Below, piece by piece: positions 15,973-28,321 of a stretch of DNA of 52,024 bases. The position numbers and the translations under genes were made by a program. The notes beneath the pieces were generated by a model that did no database searches, had not been told where the DNA came from, and saw nothing but the letters and a program-made list of their open reading frames with translations. Source of the stretch: an uncultured Actinomycetes bacterium (GTDB taxonomy: Bacteria > Actinomycetota > Acidimicrobiia > Acidimicrobiales > Microtrichaceae); the NCBI GenBank assembly GCA_903852755.1, contig CAINRS010000134.1:1-52024 (forward strand), written 5' to 3'. Every line of letters starts with the position of its first letter. The stretch's first letter is position 1.

Positions 15973-17057
15973 GCACGACCGAGGCGGCGATCGTCCTCGC
16001 CGACGGGACGACCTTCGAGGGCGAGGCGATCGGTGCGGACCTCCCGGGCGGGGTGGCGGTCGGGGAGTTCGTGTTCAACACGGTGATGACCGGGTACCAG
16101 GAGGTCGTCTCGGATCCGTCCTACGCCGGTCAGGTCATCACGTTCACCTCGACCCACATCGGGAACTACGGCGTGACTCCCGCCGACGACGAGGCGCCGA
16201 CGGTCCACTGCGCCGGGGTGGTGGTCCGCGACCTCGCCCGTCGGCGCAGCAACCAGCGCGCCACGGGCGACCTCGACGACTACCTCCGGTCCCACGGGGT
16301 CGGCGGCGTGGCCGGAGTCGACACGCGACGACTCACCCGGCACCTGCGTGATCACGGCGCCATGCCGGGTGCGTTCGGCACCGCTGCCGAGCAGGACCTC
16401 CGTGCGGCGGCGGCCACGGCGCAGGGCACCGACGGCCAGGATCTCGTCGCCCGGGTGACGGCGGTGACGACCACCGTCCACCCGAGCACGACCGGGGCCA
16501 ACCGGAGGATCGTGGCGCTCGACCTGGGGATCAAGTCGACGATCGTCCGCCAGCTCGTCCAGCTCGGCGAGGTCCACGTCGTCCCCGCCTCGACCACGGT
16601 CGAGGACGTCCTGTCGCTCGCGCCCGACGGCGTGTTCCTCTCCAACGGTCCCGGGGACCCCGGCGCCGTGGCGGGGGTGCCCGACACCGTGGCTGGCCTG
16701 CTCGGCGAGGTCCCGATCTTCGGAATCTGCATGGGGCACCAGATGCTGGCCACCGCGCTGGGGGGCACGACCCACAAGCTCCCGTTCGGCCACCACGGCG
16801 GCAACCACCCGGTCCGTGACATCTCGACCGGTCGGGTCGAGATCACGAGCCAGAACCACAACTACTGCGTCGACCCGGAGTCACTCGAGGGGATCGAGGT
16901 CACCCACGAGAACCTGAACGACGGCACGCTCGAGGGCTTCCGGAGCCTCCGGGCACCGGCCTTCGGCATCCAGTACCACCCGGAGGCCGGGCCCGGTCCG
17001 CACGAGAGCCGCTACCTCTTCGCCCGCTTCGCAGAGCTGATGGACGCCGGCCGGTGA
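15969..17057 (+). CDS. carA: Carbamoyl-phosphate synthase small (glutaminase) subunit
   Basis: A 362-residue class I amidotransferase supplying ammonia to CarB. The N-terminal domain begins STTEAAIVLADGTTFEGEAIG and contains VFNTVMTGYQEVVSDPSYAGQ. The nucleophile Cys is in FGICMGHQMLATALGG. The catalytic His/Glu are in IQYHPEAGPGPHES. The start GTG overlaps the pyrC stop; the much longer upstream open frame lies inside pyrC. It is followed only 5 bp later by the convergent DUF2505 gene rather than by carB. Confidence 0.97.
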   Translation: MSTTEAAIVLADGTTFEGEAIGADLPGGVAVGEFVFNTVMTGYQEVVSDPSYAGQVITFTSTHIGNYGVTPADDEAPTVHCAGVVVRDLARRRSNQRATGDLDDYLRSHGVGGVAGVDTRRLTRHLRDHGAMPGAFGTAAEQDLRAAAATAQGTDGQDLVARVTAVTTTVHPSTTGANRRIVALDLGIKSTIVRQLVQLGEVHVVPASTTVEDVLSLAPDGVFLSNGPGDPGAVAGVPDTVAGLLGEVPIFGICMGHQMLATALGGTTHKLPFGHHGGNHPVRDISTGRVEITSQNHNYCVDPESLEGIEVTHENLNDGTLEGFRSLRAPAFGIQYHPEAGPGPHESRYLFARFAELMDAGR

Positions 17058-17062
17058 CCGGT

Positions 17063-17551
17063 TCAGGCCAGCGCCGCGGCCACTGCGTCCGCTTCCTCCT
17101 CGAGGTGGTCGCCGATCCCCTCGACCACCACCTTCTCGACCCGGCCGCCGAGCAGCGGGATCCGCACCCGGAGCTCTCCCCGTACCTGCCGGAGCGTCTC
17201 GGCGTCCCGGGCCAGCAGGACCGCCTCGGCCGAGGCCCGCAGGAGCGACGCAGCCTGGTCGGGGAGGAAGCGCACCAGTGCGTTCCGCGTCCCCAGGTCC
17301 CAGGTGGTCTCCTCCACCCACGTCACGTCGTCGGGGTCGATGAATCGAGCGGCCTCGGACGGCAGGGCGACGCTCAGGATGTAACGCAGGCGCACGGTCG
17401 CCCGGTCCGCAGTCCGCGACACCTCGAGCACCTCGGGGGCACTCGTGGCGGACAGGTGGTCGAGACCCGACCAGAACCCGGCGTCGAGGTACACCTCGAG
17501 CACGTCCGCAGGGTCGGCGGTCCACCGTTGCTCGAATCCGAACTTCACCAC
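17063..17551 (-). CDS. DUF2505 family protein, antisense inside the pyr operon
   Basis: A 162-residue protein, [20 protein letters not shown] onward, matching the actinobacterial DUF2505 family (SRPBCC-like fold, predicted hydrophobic ligand pocket, function unknown). The segments [30 protein letters not shown] and [19 protein letters not shown] fit that family. I chose GTG 17551 (17548 equally possible) because the longer frame to 17665 would run into carB and lacks family similarity. It is convergent with carA (5-bp gap) and divergent from carB (76 bp). No TAnnnT box occurs in the 76-bp gap, so its promoter is unclear. Confidence 0.8.
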   Translation of the reverse strand: MVKFGFEQRWTADPADVLEVYLDAGFWSGLDHLSATSAPEVLEVSRTADRATVRLRYILSVALPSEAARFIDPDDVTWVEETTWDLGTRNALVRFLPDQAASLLRASAEAVLLARDAETLRQVRGELRVRIPLLGGRVEKVVVEGIGDHLEEEADAVAAALA

Positions 17552-17627
17552 TCCAGCGTCGCACACGCCGCGGATCCCGGCGGTCACCGCGCGGCGCAGC
17601 GGTCGACCGATCACGACGGGAGGACGC

Positions 17628-21016
<3,389 letters not shown>

Positions 21017-21020
<4 letters not shown>

Positions 21021-21946
21021 GCGGGACGAACGGACCCGACCTGCGGACGTCGGTCGGGTCGGTCGAGCTCGCCAACCCGGTCATGACGGCCTCCGGCACG
21101 GCCGGGTACGGCACCGAGCTGGGCGGGTTCGTCGACCTCGCCCGTCTGGGCGCGGTCGTGGTGAAGTCGCTCGGGGCCGACCCCTGGCCCGGCAACCGAC
21201 CGCCCCGGGTGCACGCCACCACTGCGGGGATGCTCAACAGCGTGGGGCTGCAGGGCCCGGGAGTCGAGGCCTGGCGTCGGGATCAGCTCCCGCTGCTCGA
21301 CGCGGCCGGTGCGACGGTCGTGGCGAGCATCTGGGGTGGGAGCGTGCAGGACTACGCCCGTGCCGCAGCGGCGCTCGCCGGGTGCCCGGAATCGGTCGTC
21401 GCCGTCGAGGTCAACCTGTCGTGTCCGAACCTCGACGGTGGTCAGCATCTGTTCGCCCACGATCCCCTGGCGTCCGCCGAGGTCATCCGTGAGGTGCGCT
21501 CGGCCGGACTGCCGTGCTGGGCGAAGCTGAGCCCGAACACCGACCGTCTCGTCGAGGTCGCCGATGCAGTCGCCGGGGCCGGCGCTGCGGCGGTGACGCT
21601 CGTCAACACCCTGCTCGGCATGGTCATCGACGTCGAACGTCGCCGTCCGGTGCTCGGGGCGGGCGGCGGTGGGCTCTCGGGGCCGGCGATCCACCCCGTG
21701 GCGGTGCGCGCGGTCCACACGGTCCACCGTGCGCTCCCCGAGCTGCCGATCGTCGGGGTCGGGGGAGTGGCCACCGCTGTCGACGCGGTCGAGCTGCTGC
21801 TCGCCGGAGCCTCCGCGGTGCAGGTCGGGACGGCCACCTTCGCCGACCCTCGTGCCGTGGGGCGGGTCCTCGACGGCCTGGGATCGTGGTGCCGGGACCA
21901 CGGCGTGGGTAGCGTGCGGGAGTTGATCGGAGGCGTTCGTGACTGA
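21017..21946 (+). CDS. pyrD: Dihydroorotate dehydrogenase, class 1B-type catalytic subunit
   Basis: A 309-residue FMN TIM-barrel. It resembles class 1B Pyr[54 protein letters not shown], and catalytic Cys in [32 protein letters not shown] and [19 protein letters not shown] complete the barrel. Class 1B enzymes normally pair with the Fe-S/FAD subunit PyrK to pass electrons to NAD; no pyrK is present here, so the partner or acceptor is unclear. It overlaps carB by 4 bp and pyrF by 8 bp. Confidence 0.94.
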
Positions 21947-22700
21947 TGCAGAGGGACAGGTCGGGTCAGGATCCGCCGGGGCGACCGGGCAGGACGGGGT
22001 TCCCGAGGACGTGCGCCGTCGCATGGCGCTCGTGCTCGACGTCGACGACCTGGTCGCGGCGCTGCGGACGGCCGGCACGCTGCGTGACTACTTCGGGGTG
22101 GCCAAGGTCGGCCTCGAGCTGTATAGCGCTGCGGGTCCCGAGGCGATCGGATCGCTCCGCGACCTCGGGTACGAGGTCTTCCTCGACCTGAAGATGTGGG
22201 ACATCCCCACCACCGTGCACCGCGCCTGTCGGGTGCTCGGGGCCCTCGGTGTCGAGTACCTGACCCTGCACGCGATGGGCGGCGTGGACATGCTCCGCGC
22301 CGGCGTCGAGGGGCTCCGCGAGGGTGCGGCCGGGGCGGGGCTCCCCGAGCCGTGTGCGCTCGGCGTCACGGTGCTCACGAGCGACGACTCCGCCCCCGAC
22401 CACGTCGTGCCCAACCGCGTCCGGGTCGCCGTCGAGGGTGGCTGCGGTGGTCTGGTGCTCGCGGCCTCCGACCTGCGGACGGCCTTCGAGCTCGCCCCGC
22501 GGCTCCAGCGGGTGGTCCCGGGGATCCGGCTCCCCGGGAGCGGGACCGACGACCAGGCTCGCTGGGCGACCCCCGGGGATGCCGCGGCCTCCGGGGCGGA
22601 CCTCCTGGTGATCGGGCGGACGGTCACGCACGCCGAGGATCCGGTGGCCGCCGCTGCGGCGGTGGCGGCTGCCATCGCCGAGTCCGGTCGTGACGGCTGA
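21939..22700 (+). CDS. pyrF: Orotidine-5'-phosphate decarboxylase
   Basis: A 253-residue OMP decarboxylase, last step to UMP. The catalytic D-K-D set is in [14 protein letters not shown]. Other matches: [45 protein letters not shown] and [10 protein letters not shown]. It is the short type 1 form, unlike the longer mycobacterial type. RBS GGAGG (21929-21933) lies 5 nt before GTG. The N-terminal 20 residues are Gly/Ser-rich and unconserved, so the true start could be slightly downstream. pyrE is not in the cluster. Confidence 0.95.
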   Translation: MTDAEGQVGSGSAGATGQDGVPEDVRRRMALVLDVDDLVAALRTAGTLRDYFGVAKVGLELYSAAGPEAIGSLRDLGYEVFLDLKMWDIPTTVHRACRVLGALGVEYLTLHAMGGVDMLRAGVEGLREGAAGAGLPEPCALGVTVLTSDDSAPDHVVPNRVRVAVEGGCGGLVLAASDLRTAFELAPRLQRVVPGIRLPGSGTDDQARWATPGDAAASGADLLVIGRTVTHAEDPVAAAAAVAAAIAESGRDG

Positions 22701-23589
22701 CCGCGACCAGGTCCTGGCCTGGGCGGCAGCTGTCCGGGCCGGTCGTGCACTCCTCTGCACCCGTCTGTCGAGCGGGGAGCTCGACCTCGCCACCTGCCTG
22801 CGTGAGGCGCCGGACGCACCGTGGTCGGACACCACGGTGCTCGCCGTCCTCGAGGCGCTCCCCGGTGCCCGGAAGGTCGACACCCGACGCGTGCTCACCC
22901 AGCTCGGCGTCGATGCCACCGGAGCGGTCGGCCGGCTCGGAGCGGCCGACCGGACACGGCTGGAGCGGTGCTTCCCGCTCGCTCCGGTGACCGACGGTCG
23001 ACTCCGTCCCGGGACCGCCGTCCTGGTGGTGTCCGGCCCGGGAGGTGTCGGCAAGGGGACGATCGTGCGCCGCCTGTGCGAACTCGAACCGGCACTGTGG
23101 GTCTCCCGTTCGTGGACCACCCGCGCCCGCCGCCCCGGTGAGGACGCCGAGGCCTACCACTTCGCCACCCGAGCGGAATTCGAGGCCCACGTCGCCGCCG
23201 GAGGGTTCCTCGAATGGGTGGAGTTCCTCGACTACCTGCAGGGCAGTCCGCTGCCGTGCCCGCCTCCGGGCGTGGACGTCCTGTTCGAGATCGACGTCGC
23301 CGGCGCTGCGCTCGTCGCCGATCGGTACCCCGAGGCCGTGCTCGTGTTCGTCGACGCCCCCGACGCTGCCACCCAGGAGGCCAGGCTCCGGGGTCGCGGC
23401 GACGCCGAGGACCGCATCCGGCAGCGGATGGAGCACGCCCGGACCGAACGCGCCGCCGCCTCGGCGCTCGGGGTGGTCCCGGTCGTCAACGACGACCTCG
23501 AGACCGCCGTCGCCGAGGTGCGTGGCATCCTCGCCGGTGCCCGGGCCGGAGCGCGCGAGCGTGCCGGGGTTCCTGCTTCGGGTTCCTGA
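22690..23589 (+). CDS. gmk: Fusion of an mIHF-type H2TH DNA-binding domain with guanylate kinase
   Basis: A 299-residue protein. Residues about 10-95 match actinobacterial integration host factor (mIHF): [20 protein letters not shown], then [20 protein letters not shown] (H2TH segment) and [20 protein letters not shown]. In mycobacteria this is a separate gene directly upstream of gmk. Residues about 105-290 are guanylate kinase (GMP to GDP): P-loop [10 protein letters not shown] (115-124), [29 protein letters not shown], and LFEIDVAGA. No stop or frameshift separates the halves and the linker (about 96-108) is short. The GMP-binding loop is shortened and reads YLQGSP where YGTP is typical. 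GTG overlaps pyrF by 11 bp. Confidence 0.9.
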   Translation: MTADRDQVLAWAAAVRAGRALLCTRLSSGELDLATCLREAPDAPWSDTTVLAVLEALPGARKVDTRRVLTQLGVDATGAVGRLGAADRTRLERCFPLAPVTDGRLRPGTAVLVVSGPGGVGKGTIVRRLCELEPALWVSRSWTTRARRPGEDAEAYHFATRAEFEAHVAAGGFLEWVEFLDYLQGSPLPCPPPGVDVLFEIDVAGAALVADRYPEAVLVFVDAPDAATQEARLRGRGDAEDRIRQRMEHARTERAAASALGVVPVVNDDLETAVAEVRGILAGARAGARERAGVPASGS

Positions 23590-23600
23590 GGGCTGTCTGG

Positions 23601-23606
23601 TAGCCT
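23601..23606 (+). promoter_or_regulatory. Candidate -10 element upstream of rpoZ
   Basis: TAGCCT lies 11 bp after the gmk stop. It would start a transcript about 120 nt before rpoZ whose first bases are the inverted repeat at 23606-23620. Confidence 0.4.
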
Positions 23607-23620
23607 GACGGATCCCGTCA
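23606..23620 (+). other. Inverted repeat at the probable rpoZ transcription start
   Basis: TGACGG and CCGTCA, separated by ATC, form a perfect 6-bp inverted repeat directly after the -10 candidate. It could be an operator, a 5' stabilising hairpin, or the terminator stem of gmk without a U-tract. Sequence alone cannot decide. Confidence 0.4.
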
Positions 23621-23729
23621 GCGACGGCCCCCGAACGGGTGACCGCACCGAACGAACCACGTGGCTCGAACGGAGTGGTCCTCCCGGCCCCCTGAGACCG
23701 ATCCCCGAACCCTGATGACCGGAGTTCCA

Positions 23730-24080
23730 GTGGCAGATTCGACCAACTCGATGATCTCCCCGCCGATCGAGGGCCTCCTCGAGCGTGCGGGCTCCAAGTT
23801 CTCGCTGGTCACCATCAGCGCCCGCCGGGCGAGGGACATCAACAGCTACTACCGGCAGCTCGGTGAGGCACTCGCCCAGTTCGCCGGTCCGCAGGTGACG
23901 TCGACCGCCCGCAAACCACTGTCGATCGCGTTCGAGGAGCTCGACGCGGACAAGGTGGAGGGTGTGGGCGGTGCGACCGGCCGGGAGATCCCGGCGTCCC
24001 TGCTACCCGCGGTCGAGGTGGAGGGTGGCGACGGCTTCGACGCCGTCCTCCCGACCGGTCCGGTCGGGACCGAGGACTGA
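23730..24080 (+). CDS. rpoZ: DNA-directed RNA polymerase omega subunit
   Basis: A 116-residue omega subunit in the usual gmk-rpoZ-coaBC order. MISPPIEGLLERAGSKFSLV and SARRARDINSYYRQLGE are the conserved core; KPLSIAFEELDADKV is the actinobacterial C-terminal match. GTG 23730 has a GGAG 5 nt upstream; ATG 23715 in the same frame is possible but lacks an RBS. Omega assists beta-prime folding and core assembly. The tail is acidic and unconserved. Confidence 0.88.
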   Translation: MADSTNSMISPPIEGLLERAGSKFSLVTISARRARDINSYYRQLGEALAQFAGPQVTSTARKPLSIAFEELDADKVEGVGGATGREIPASLLPAVEVEGGDGFDAVLPTGPVGTED

Positions 24081-24091
24081 GCGGGTCGACC

Positions 24092-25300
24092 GTGCCGGCG
24101 CTCGCCGGTCGCCGTGTGGTGCTCGGCGTCTGCGGGGGGATCGCGGCCTACAAGGCGGTCGAGGTCTGCCGGCGGCTCGTCGACGACGGGGCCCACGTCG
24201 TCCCGGTCATGACCGAGGCCGCCACGCGGTTCGTCGGGGAGGTGACGCTCTCGGCGCTGGCGTCGGAACCGGTCCGGCGGTCGCTGTGGTCCGACACCGA
24301 TCCGATCCCGCACACGACGGTCGGGCAGGGTGCCGACCTGCTGGTCGTCGCCCCCGCCACCGCCAAGCTGCTGTCGGCCTACGCACACGGGTTCTCCCAC
24401 GATCTCCTGACCAACACCCTGATCGCCACCCGGGCCCCGGTGATCCTCTGCCCGGCCATGCACACCGAGATGTGGGAGCACCCGTCGGTGGTCGACAACG
24501 TCGCACTCCTCCGCAGCCGGGGCGTCGTGGTCGTCGACCCCGAGTCCGGCCGCCTCGCCGGTGGTGACGACGGTCCGGGCCGACTCGCCGACCCGGCGAC
24601 GATCCTGGCCGCGATCGAACAGGTGCTCTCGGCGGCCGGCGACATGGTCGGGCTCCGGGTGCTCGTCACGGCCGGGGGCACCCGCGAGCCCATCGACCCG
24701 GTGCGTTTCCTCGGCAACCGGTCGTCGGGCAAGCAGGGTCACGCCCTCGCCAGCGCCGCGCGTCGTCGCGGCGCCGACGTCACGCTCGTGACGACCACCG
24801 GACGGCCCGGTCCGCAGGGAGCCGAGGTGGTCCGCGTGGGGACCGCAGCGGAGATGCTCGGCGCGGTCCGGTCCCACGCCCCGTCGGCCGACGTCGTCGT
24901 GATGGCCGCAGCGGTCGCGGACTTCACCCCGGTCGCTCCTGCGGCACACAAGCTGAAGAAGTGCGACGGCGTCCCCGCCATCGAGCTCGAGCCGACCGTC
25001 GACATCCTCGCCGAGCTCGGGCGGACCCGGTCGGCGGACCAGACGCTCGTCGGGTTCGCGGCCGAGACCGACGACGTGGTCGCCCACGCTGCGTCCAAGC
25101 TCGCCTCCAAGGGCGTGGACCTGATGGTGGTCAACGACGTCGGTGCTCCCGGAGTGGGGTTCGAGCACGACACGAACGAGGTGCGCATCCTCGGTGCGAG
25201 CGGGCAGGTCGCCCACGTCCCGCTCCGCACCAAGGACCAGGTGGCCGACGCCGTCCTCGACGCCGTCGTCGGACTCCGCCGCGGGTCCCACGGCGACTGA
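24092..25300 (+). CDS. coaBC: Bifunctional phosphopantothenoylcysteine decarboxylase / phosphopantothenate--cysteine ligase
   Basis: A 402-residue two-domain enzyme of coenzyme A synthesis. CoaC (about 1-185) is an FMN flavoprotein with GVCGGIAAYKAVEVCRRL, the catalytic His region DPIPHTTVGQGADLLVVAPA and LCPAMHTEMWEHP. The family's PxMNxxMW has His instead of Asn here, a form I recall from other actinobacteria. CoaB (about 188-400) has VTAGGTREPIDPVRFLGNRSSG, AAAVADF, KLKK and VGFAAET. GTG start, 11 bp after rpoZ and 15 bp before metK, suggesting one transcript. Confidence 0.96.
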   Translation: MPALAGRRVVLGVCGGIAAYKAVEVCRRLVDDGAHVVPVMTEAATRFVGEVTLSALASEPVRRSLWSDTDPIPHTTVGQGADLLVVAPATAKLLSAYAHGFSHDLLTNTLIATRAPVILCPAMHTEMWEHPSVVDNVALLRSRGVVVVDPESGRLAGGDDGPGRLADPATILAAIEQVLSAAGDMVGLRVLVTAGGTREPIDPVRFLGNRSSGKQGHALASAARRRGADVTLVTTTGRPGPQGAEVVRVGTAAEMLGAVRSHAPSADVVVMAAAVADFTPVAPAAHKLKKCDGVPAIELEPTVDILAELGRTRSADQTLVGFAAETDDVVAHAASKLASKGVDLMVVNDVGAPGVGFEHDTNEVRILGASGQVAHVPLRTKDQVADAVLDAVVGLRRGSHGD

Positions 25301-25315
25301 GGGCCCGGAACGGTC

Positions 25316-26506
25316 GTGCGTCGCTGGACATTCACCTCGGAGTCGGTCACCGAGGGGCACCCCGACAAGCTCGCGGACCAGATCTCGGACGCCGTGCTCG
25401 ACGGTCTGCTCACCGTCGATCCGCTCGCCCGGGTGGCGTGCGAGACGTTCGTCACGACGGGCCTGGCGATCGTCGGCGGTGAGATCTCGACCAGTGGGTA
25501 CCTCGACATCCCGGCGACGGTGCGACGCACGATCTGTGACGTGGGCTACGACAGCGAGAGCTACGGGTACGACGGTCGCACCTGTGGCGTGCTGGTGGCC
25601 GTGGACCCCCAGTCGACCGACATCGGAGCGGGCGTCGACCGCTCGGAGGAGGAGCGTTCCGGTGAGGTCGGCGAGCTCGACCGTCAGGGTGCAGGGGACC
25701 AGGGGATGGTGTTCGGCTACGCCGTGCGGGAGACCGAGGAGCTCATGCCCCTGCCGATCCACCTCGCCCACCGACTGGCGGAGCGCCTGGCTGCAGTGCG
25801 TCGTGACGGGACCATTCCGTACCTGCGCCCCGACGGGAAGACCCAGGTGACCGTCGAGTACGCCGACGGCCGACCCGTGGCGTTGCGCACGGTGCTCATC
25901 TCGGCGCAGCACAACGATGGTGTGGACCGGGACACCGAGATCCGTCCCGACCTCATCGAGCACGTGGTCCGGCCCGTGGTCCCCGAGGAGTTCGCCGATG
26001 ACGACTACCAGGTGATCGTGAACCCGACCGGGAGGTTCGTCGTCGGGGGACCCGTGGGCGACGCCGGACTGACGGGCCGCAAGGTCATCGTCGACAGCTA
26101 CGGCGGGGCAGCCCGGCACGGTGGCGGTGCCTTCTCCGGGAAGGACCCGTCCAAGGTCGACCGCTCCGCGGCCTACGCCGCCCGCTGGGTGGCCAAGAAC
26201 GTGGTGGCGTGCGGAGCGGCGGAGCGGTGTGAGGTCCAGATCGCCTACGCCATCGGGATGGCGCGCCCCGTGAGCGTGCTGGTGGAGAGCTTCGGGACGG
26301 GGACCGTCTCGCCCGAGTCGCTCGACGACGCAGTGCGGTCGGTGTTCGACCTCCGGCCGGCGGCGATCGTCCGGGACCTGGACCTGCGCCGGCCCGTCTA
26401 CCGGGACACGGCCGCCTACGGGCACTTCGGTCGCACCGGGGAGCAGTTCACTTGGGAGCGGACCGACCGTGCCGGCGCGCTCCGGGACGTCCTCGGGCTC
26501 GGCTGA
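25316..26506 (+). CDS. metK: S-adenosylmethionine synthase
   Basis: A 396-residue MAT making AdoMet from ATP and Met. Motifs: [12 protein letters not shown] (H15, D17), [12 protein letters not shown], the P-loop-like [27 protein letters not shown], and VDSYGG. GTG 25316 gives the standard N-terminus. The short gap to coaBC (15 bp) excludes a SAM or SAH riboswitch directly upstream. priA follows after 30 bp. Confidence 0.97.
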   Translation: MRRWTFTSESVTEGHPDKLADQISDAVLDGLLTVDPLARVACETFVTTGLAIVGGEISTSGYLDIPATVRRTICDVGYDSESYGYDGRTCGVLVAVDPQSTDIGAGVDRSEEERSGEVGELDRQGAGDQGMVFGYAVRETEELMPLPIHLAHRLAERLAAVRRDGTIPYLRPDGKTQVTVEYADGRPVALRTVLISAQHNDGVDRDTEIRPDLIEHVVRPVVPEEFADDDYQVIVNPTGRFVVGGPVGDAGLTGRKVIVDSYGGAARHGGGAFSGKDPSKVDRSAAYAARWVAKNVVACGAAERCEVQIAYAIGMARPVSVLVESFGTGTVSPESLDDAVRSVFDLRPAAIVRDLDLRRPVYRDTAAYGHFGRTGEQFTWERTDRAGALRDVLGLG

Positions 26507-26536
26507 TCCCGTGTCCGGATCCAGCGGACCGGCCCG

Positions 26537-28306
26537 GTGAGCGAGCCATCGGTCGTCTCGGTGCTCGTCGACGTCCCGGCGATCGACCGGATCTTCGACT
26601 ACGAGGTCCCCGCAGGCACCCGGGGCCCGCTCGAGATCGGCACGCTGGTGCGGGTCCCGCTGAGCGGTCGTCGGGTCGACGGCTGGGTCGTTGCCGTCGA
26701 CCCCGACCCGCCGACCGGTGTCGCGCTCCAGCCGATCCTGCAGGTGAGCGGCCTCGGGCCGACGGCCGAGGTGATCGACCTGTGCCGCTGGGCGGCGTGG
26801 CGGTGGGCGGGCCGCCTCCCGAGCCTGCTCCGCCACGGCACTCCCGACCGACGGGTCCGGCACCGTCCACCGCTGACGCCGCGTCCACCGGTGCGGGGTT
26901 CCGCCGATCCGGTCGCAACCGAGCTCCTGGCCCGGGGACCGGGCACCTGGGTCCTCGAGTGGCCGGTCGACGTCGATCCCACGCCGGTCGCCCTCGCCGC
27001 TGCGGCGACGGGCCAGGCGATCGTCGTGGCCCCCTCGGCGCGCACGGTCACGACCATCGGCACCAACCTGCGGCGCGCGGGTGCGGCAGCCGCCCGCTGG
27101 AGCCGAGACGCCGAGGCGGTCCTGGGTGGCGCCACGGTCGTGGGTGGGCGGAGCGCCGTGTTCGCCCCGACGCCCGATCTCCGCGCCGTGGTGGTCATCG
27201 ACGAGCACGACGGCCGGCTCCAGCAGGAGGAGTCCCCGACGTGGAACGCCCGGGAGGTCGCGATCGAACGGGCGCGGCGGGCCGGCGTGCCCTGTCTCCT
27301 CGTGGGGCCGATCCCGTCGCTCGAGGCCAGGCTGGCGGCGACCGCGCCGCCCGTGCCCGCGGTGCCCGATCTCGCGGCCTCGTGGCCGCGGGTCGAGGTC
27401 GTCGACCGACGTGAGGAGGACCGGGGGCGCACCGGGCTCTACTCCCCGTCGCTCGTGGAACGCATCCGTTCGGTCCGCGCCCAGGGCCGCCGGGTCGTCT
27501 GCGTGGTCAACCGGAAGGGGCGCGCCCGCCTGCTCGCGTGTCGGGGCTGCGGGACCGTCGCCGACTGCGAACGGTGCGGTGCGGTCGTCCGTCAGGACGA
27601 CTCCGGACAGCTCCGCTGCGAGCGCTGCGCCGCCGTCCGTCCGCTGGTGTGCGCATCGTGCGGCGCCTCGGGGCTGTCCAACCTGCGGCCCGGTGTCACC
27701 ACGGTGCGCGAGCAGCTCGAGGCGCTGGTCCGGGAGCCGGTGACCGCGATCACCGGGGGAGACCGTCGGGCCCCCGGGGACCTGCTCCCGGATGCGGCCG
27801 GTGTCGTGGTGGGAACGGAGGCGGTGCTCCACCGGGTCCCCGACGCAGGACTCGTGGCACTGCTCGACATCGACGCCGAGCTCCTCGCTCCCCGCTACCG
27901 GGCGGCCGAGGAGGCCCTCGGGCTGATCGTGGCGTCGGGCCGGTTGGTGGGCGGTCGACGTCGGGGGGACGGCGTGGTGCTCGTGCAGACCCGGATGCCC
28001 GATCACCCGGTCCTGACGGCCGCCGTCGCTGCCGATCCCGGGTCGCTGGTCGACTCGACGCTGGCCCAACGCCGACTGCTCGGTGACCCTCCGGCGGCGA
28101 CGATCGCCGTCGTCGCCCGAGAGGCGGCGCCCGCGTTCATGGATCGTCTCGGTGAGGTCGCCGGTGTGGAGCGCTCCGGTCCCGACGAGTCGGGGCAGTG
28201 GCTGCTGCGCAGCGAGGACCAGCGCACCCTCCTCGACGCGCTCGCTGCGGTCGAGCGTCCGCCGGGCCGGCTCCGGTTGTGGGTCGATCCGCTCCGGACG
28301 CGCTGA
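26537..28306 (+). CDS. priA: PriA-like primosomal protein N' lacking a functional helicase ATP site
   Basis: A 589-residue protein, shorter than the roughly 730-residue helicase form. The N-terminal DNA-binding domain (VSVLVDVPAIDRIFDYEVPA, GTLVRVPLSGRRVDGWVV) is conserved. The region that should hold Walker A (GxTGSGKTE) reads GQAIVVAPSARTVTTIG (159-175), so ATP binding is probably lost; a relic of motif II remains (VVVIDEHD, 218-225). All eight zinc Cys are present: C335, C338, C344, C347, C361, C364, C372, C375. Actinobacterial PriA is known to be helicase-degenerate and is thought to act as a replisome-loading scaffold. GTG start. It is convergent with the next gene. Confidence 0.9.
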   Translation: MSEPSVVSVLVDVPAIDRIFDYEVPAGTRGPLEIGTLVRVPLSGRRVDGWVVAVDPDPPTGVALQPILQVSGLGPTAEVIDLCRWAAWRWAGRLPSLLRHGTPDRRVRHRPPLTPRPPVRGSADPVATELLARGPGTWVLEWPVDVDPTPVALAAAATGQAIVVAPSARTVTTIGTNLRRAGAAAARWSRDAEAVLGGATVVGGRSAVFAPTPDLRAVVVIDEHDGRLQQEESPTWNAREVAIERARRAGVPCLLVGPIPSLEARLAATAPPVPAVPDLAASWPRVEVVDRREEDRGRTGLYSPSLVERIRSVRAQGRRVVCVVNRKGRARLLACRGCGTVADCERCGAVVRQDDSGQLRCERCAAVRPLVCASCGASGLSNLRPGVTTVREQLEALVREPVTAITGGDRRAPGDLLPDAAGVVVGTEAVLHRVPDAGLVALLDIDAELLAPRYRAAEEALGLIVASGRLVGGRRRGDGVVLVQTRMPDHPVLTAAVAADPGSLVDSTLAQRRLLGDPPAATIAVVAREAAPAFMDRLGEVAGVERSGPDESGQWLLRSEDQRTLLDALAAVERPPGRLRLWVDPLRTR

Positions 28307-28321
28307 GTCCGCTCGGCCGGC

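Noticed and set aside
25301-25315. SAM or SAH riboswitch before metK
   Set aside because: The gap is 15 bp, too short for any aptamer.
23849-28069. 1406-codon minus-strand open frame across rpoZ, coaBC, metK and priA
   Set aside because: Shadow of four well-identified plus-strand genes, with no recognisable motif.
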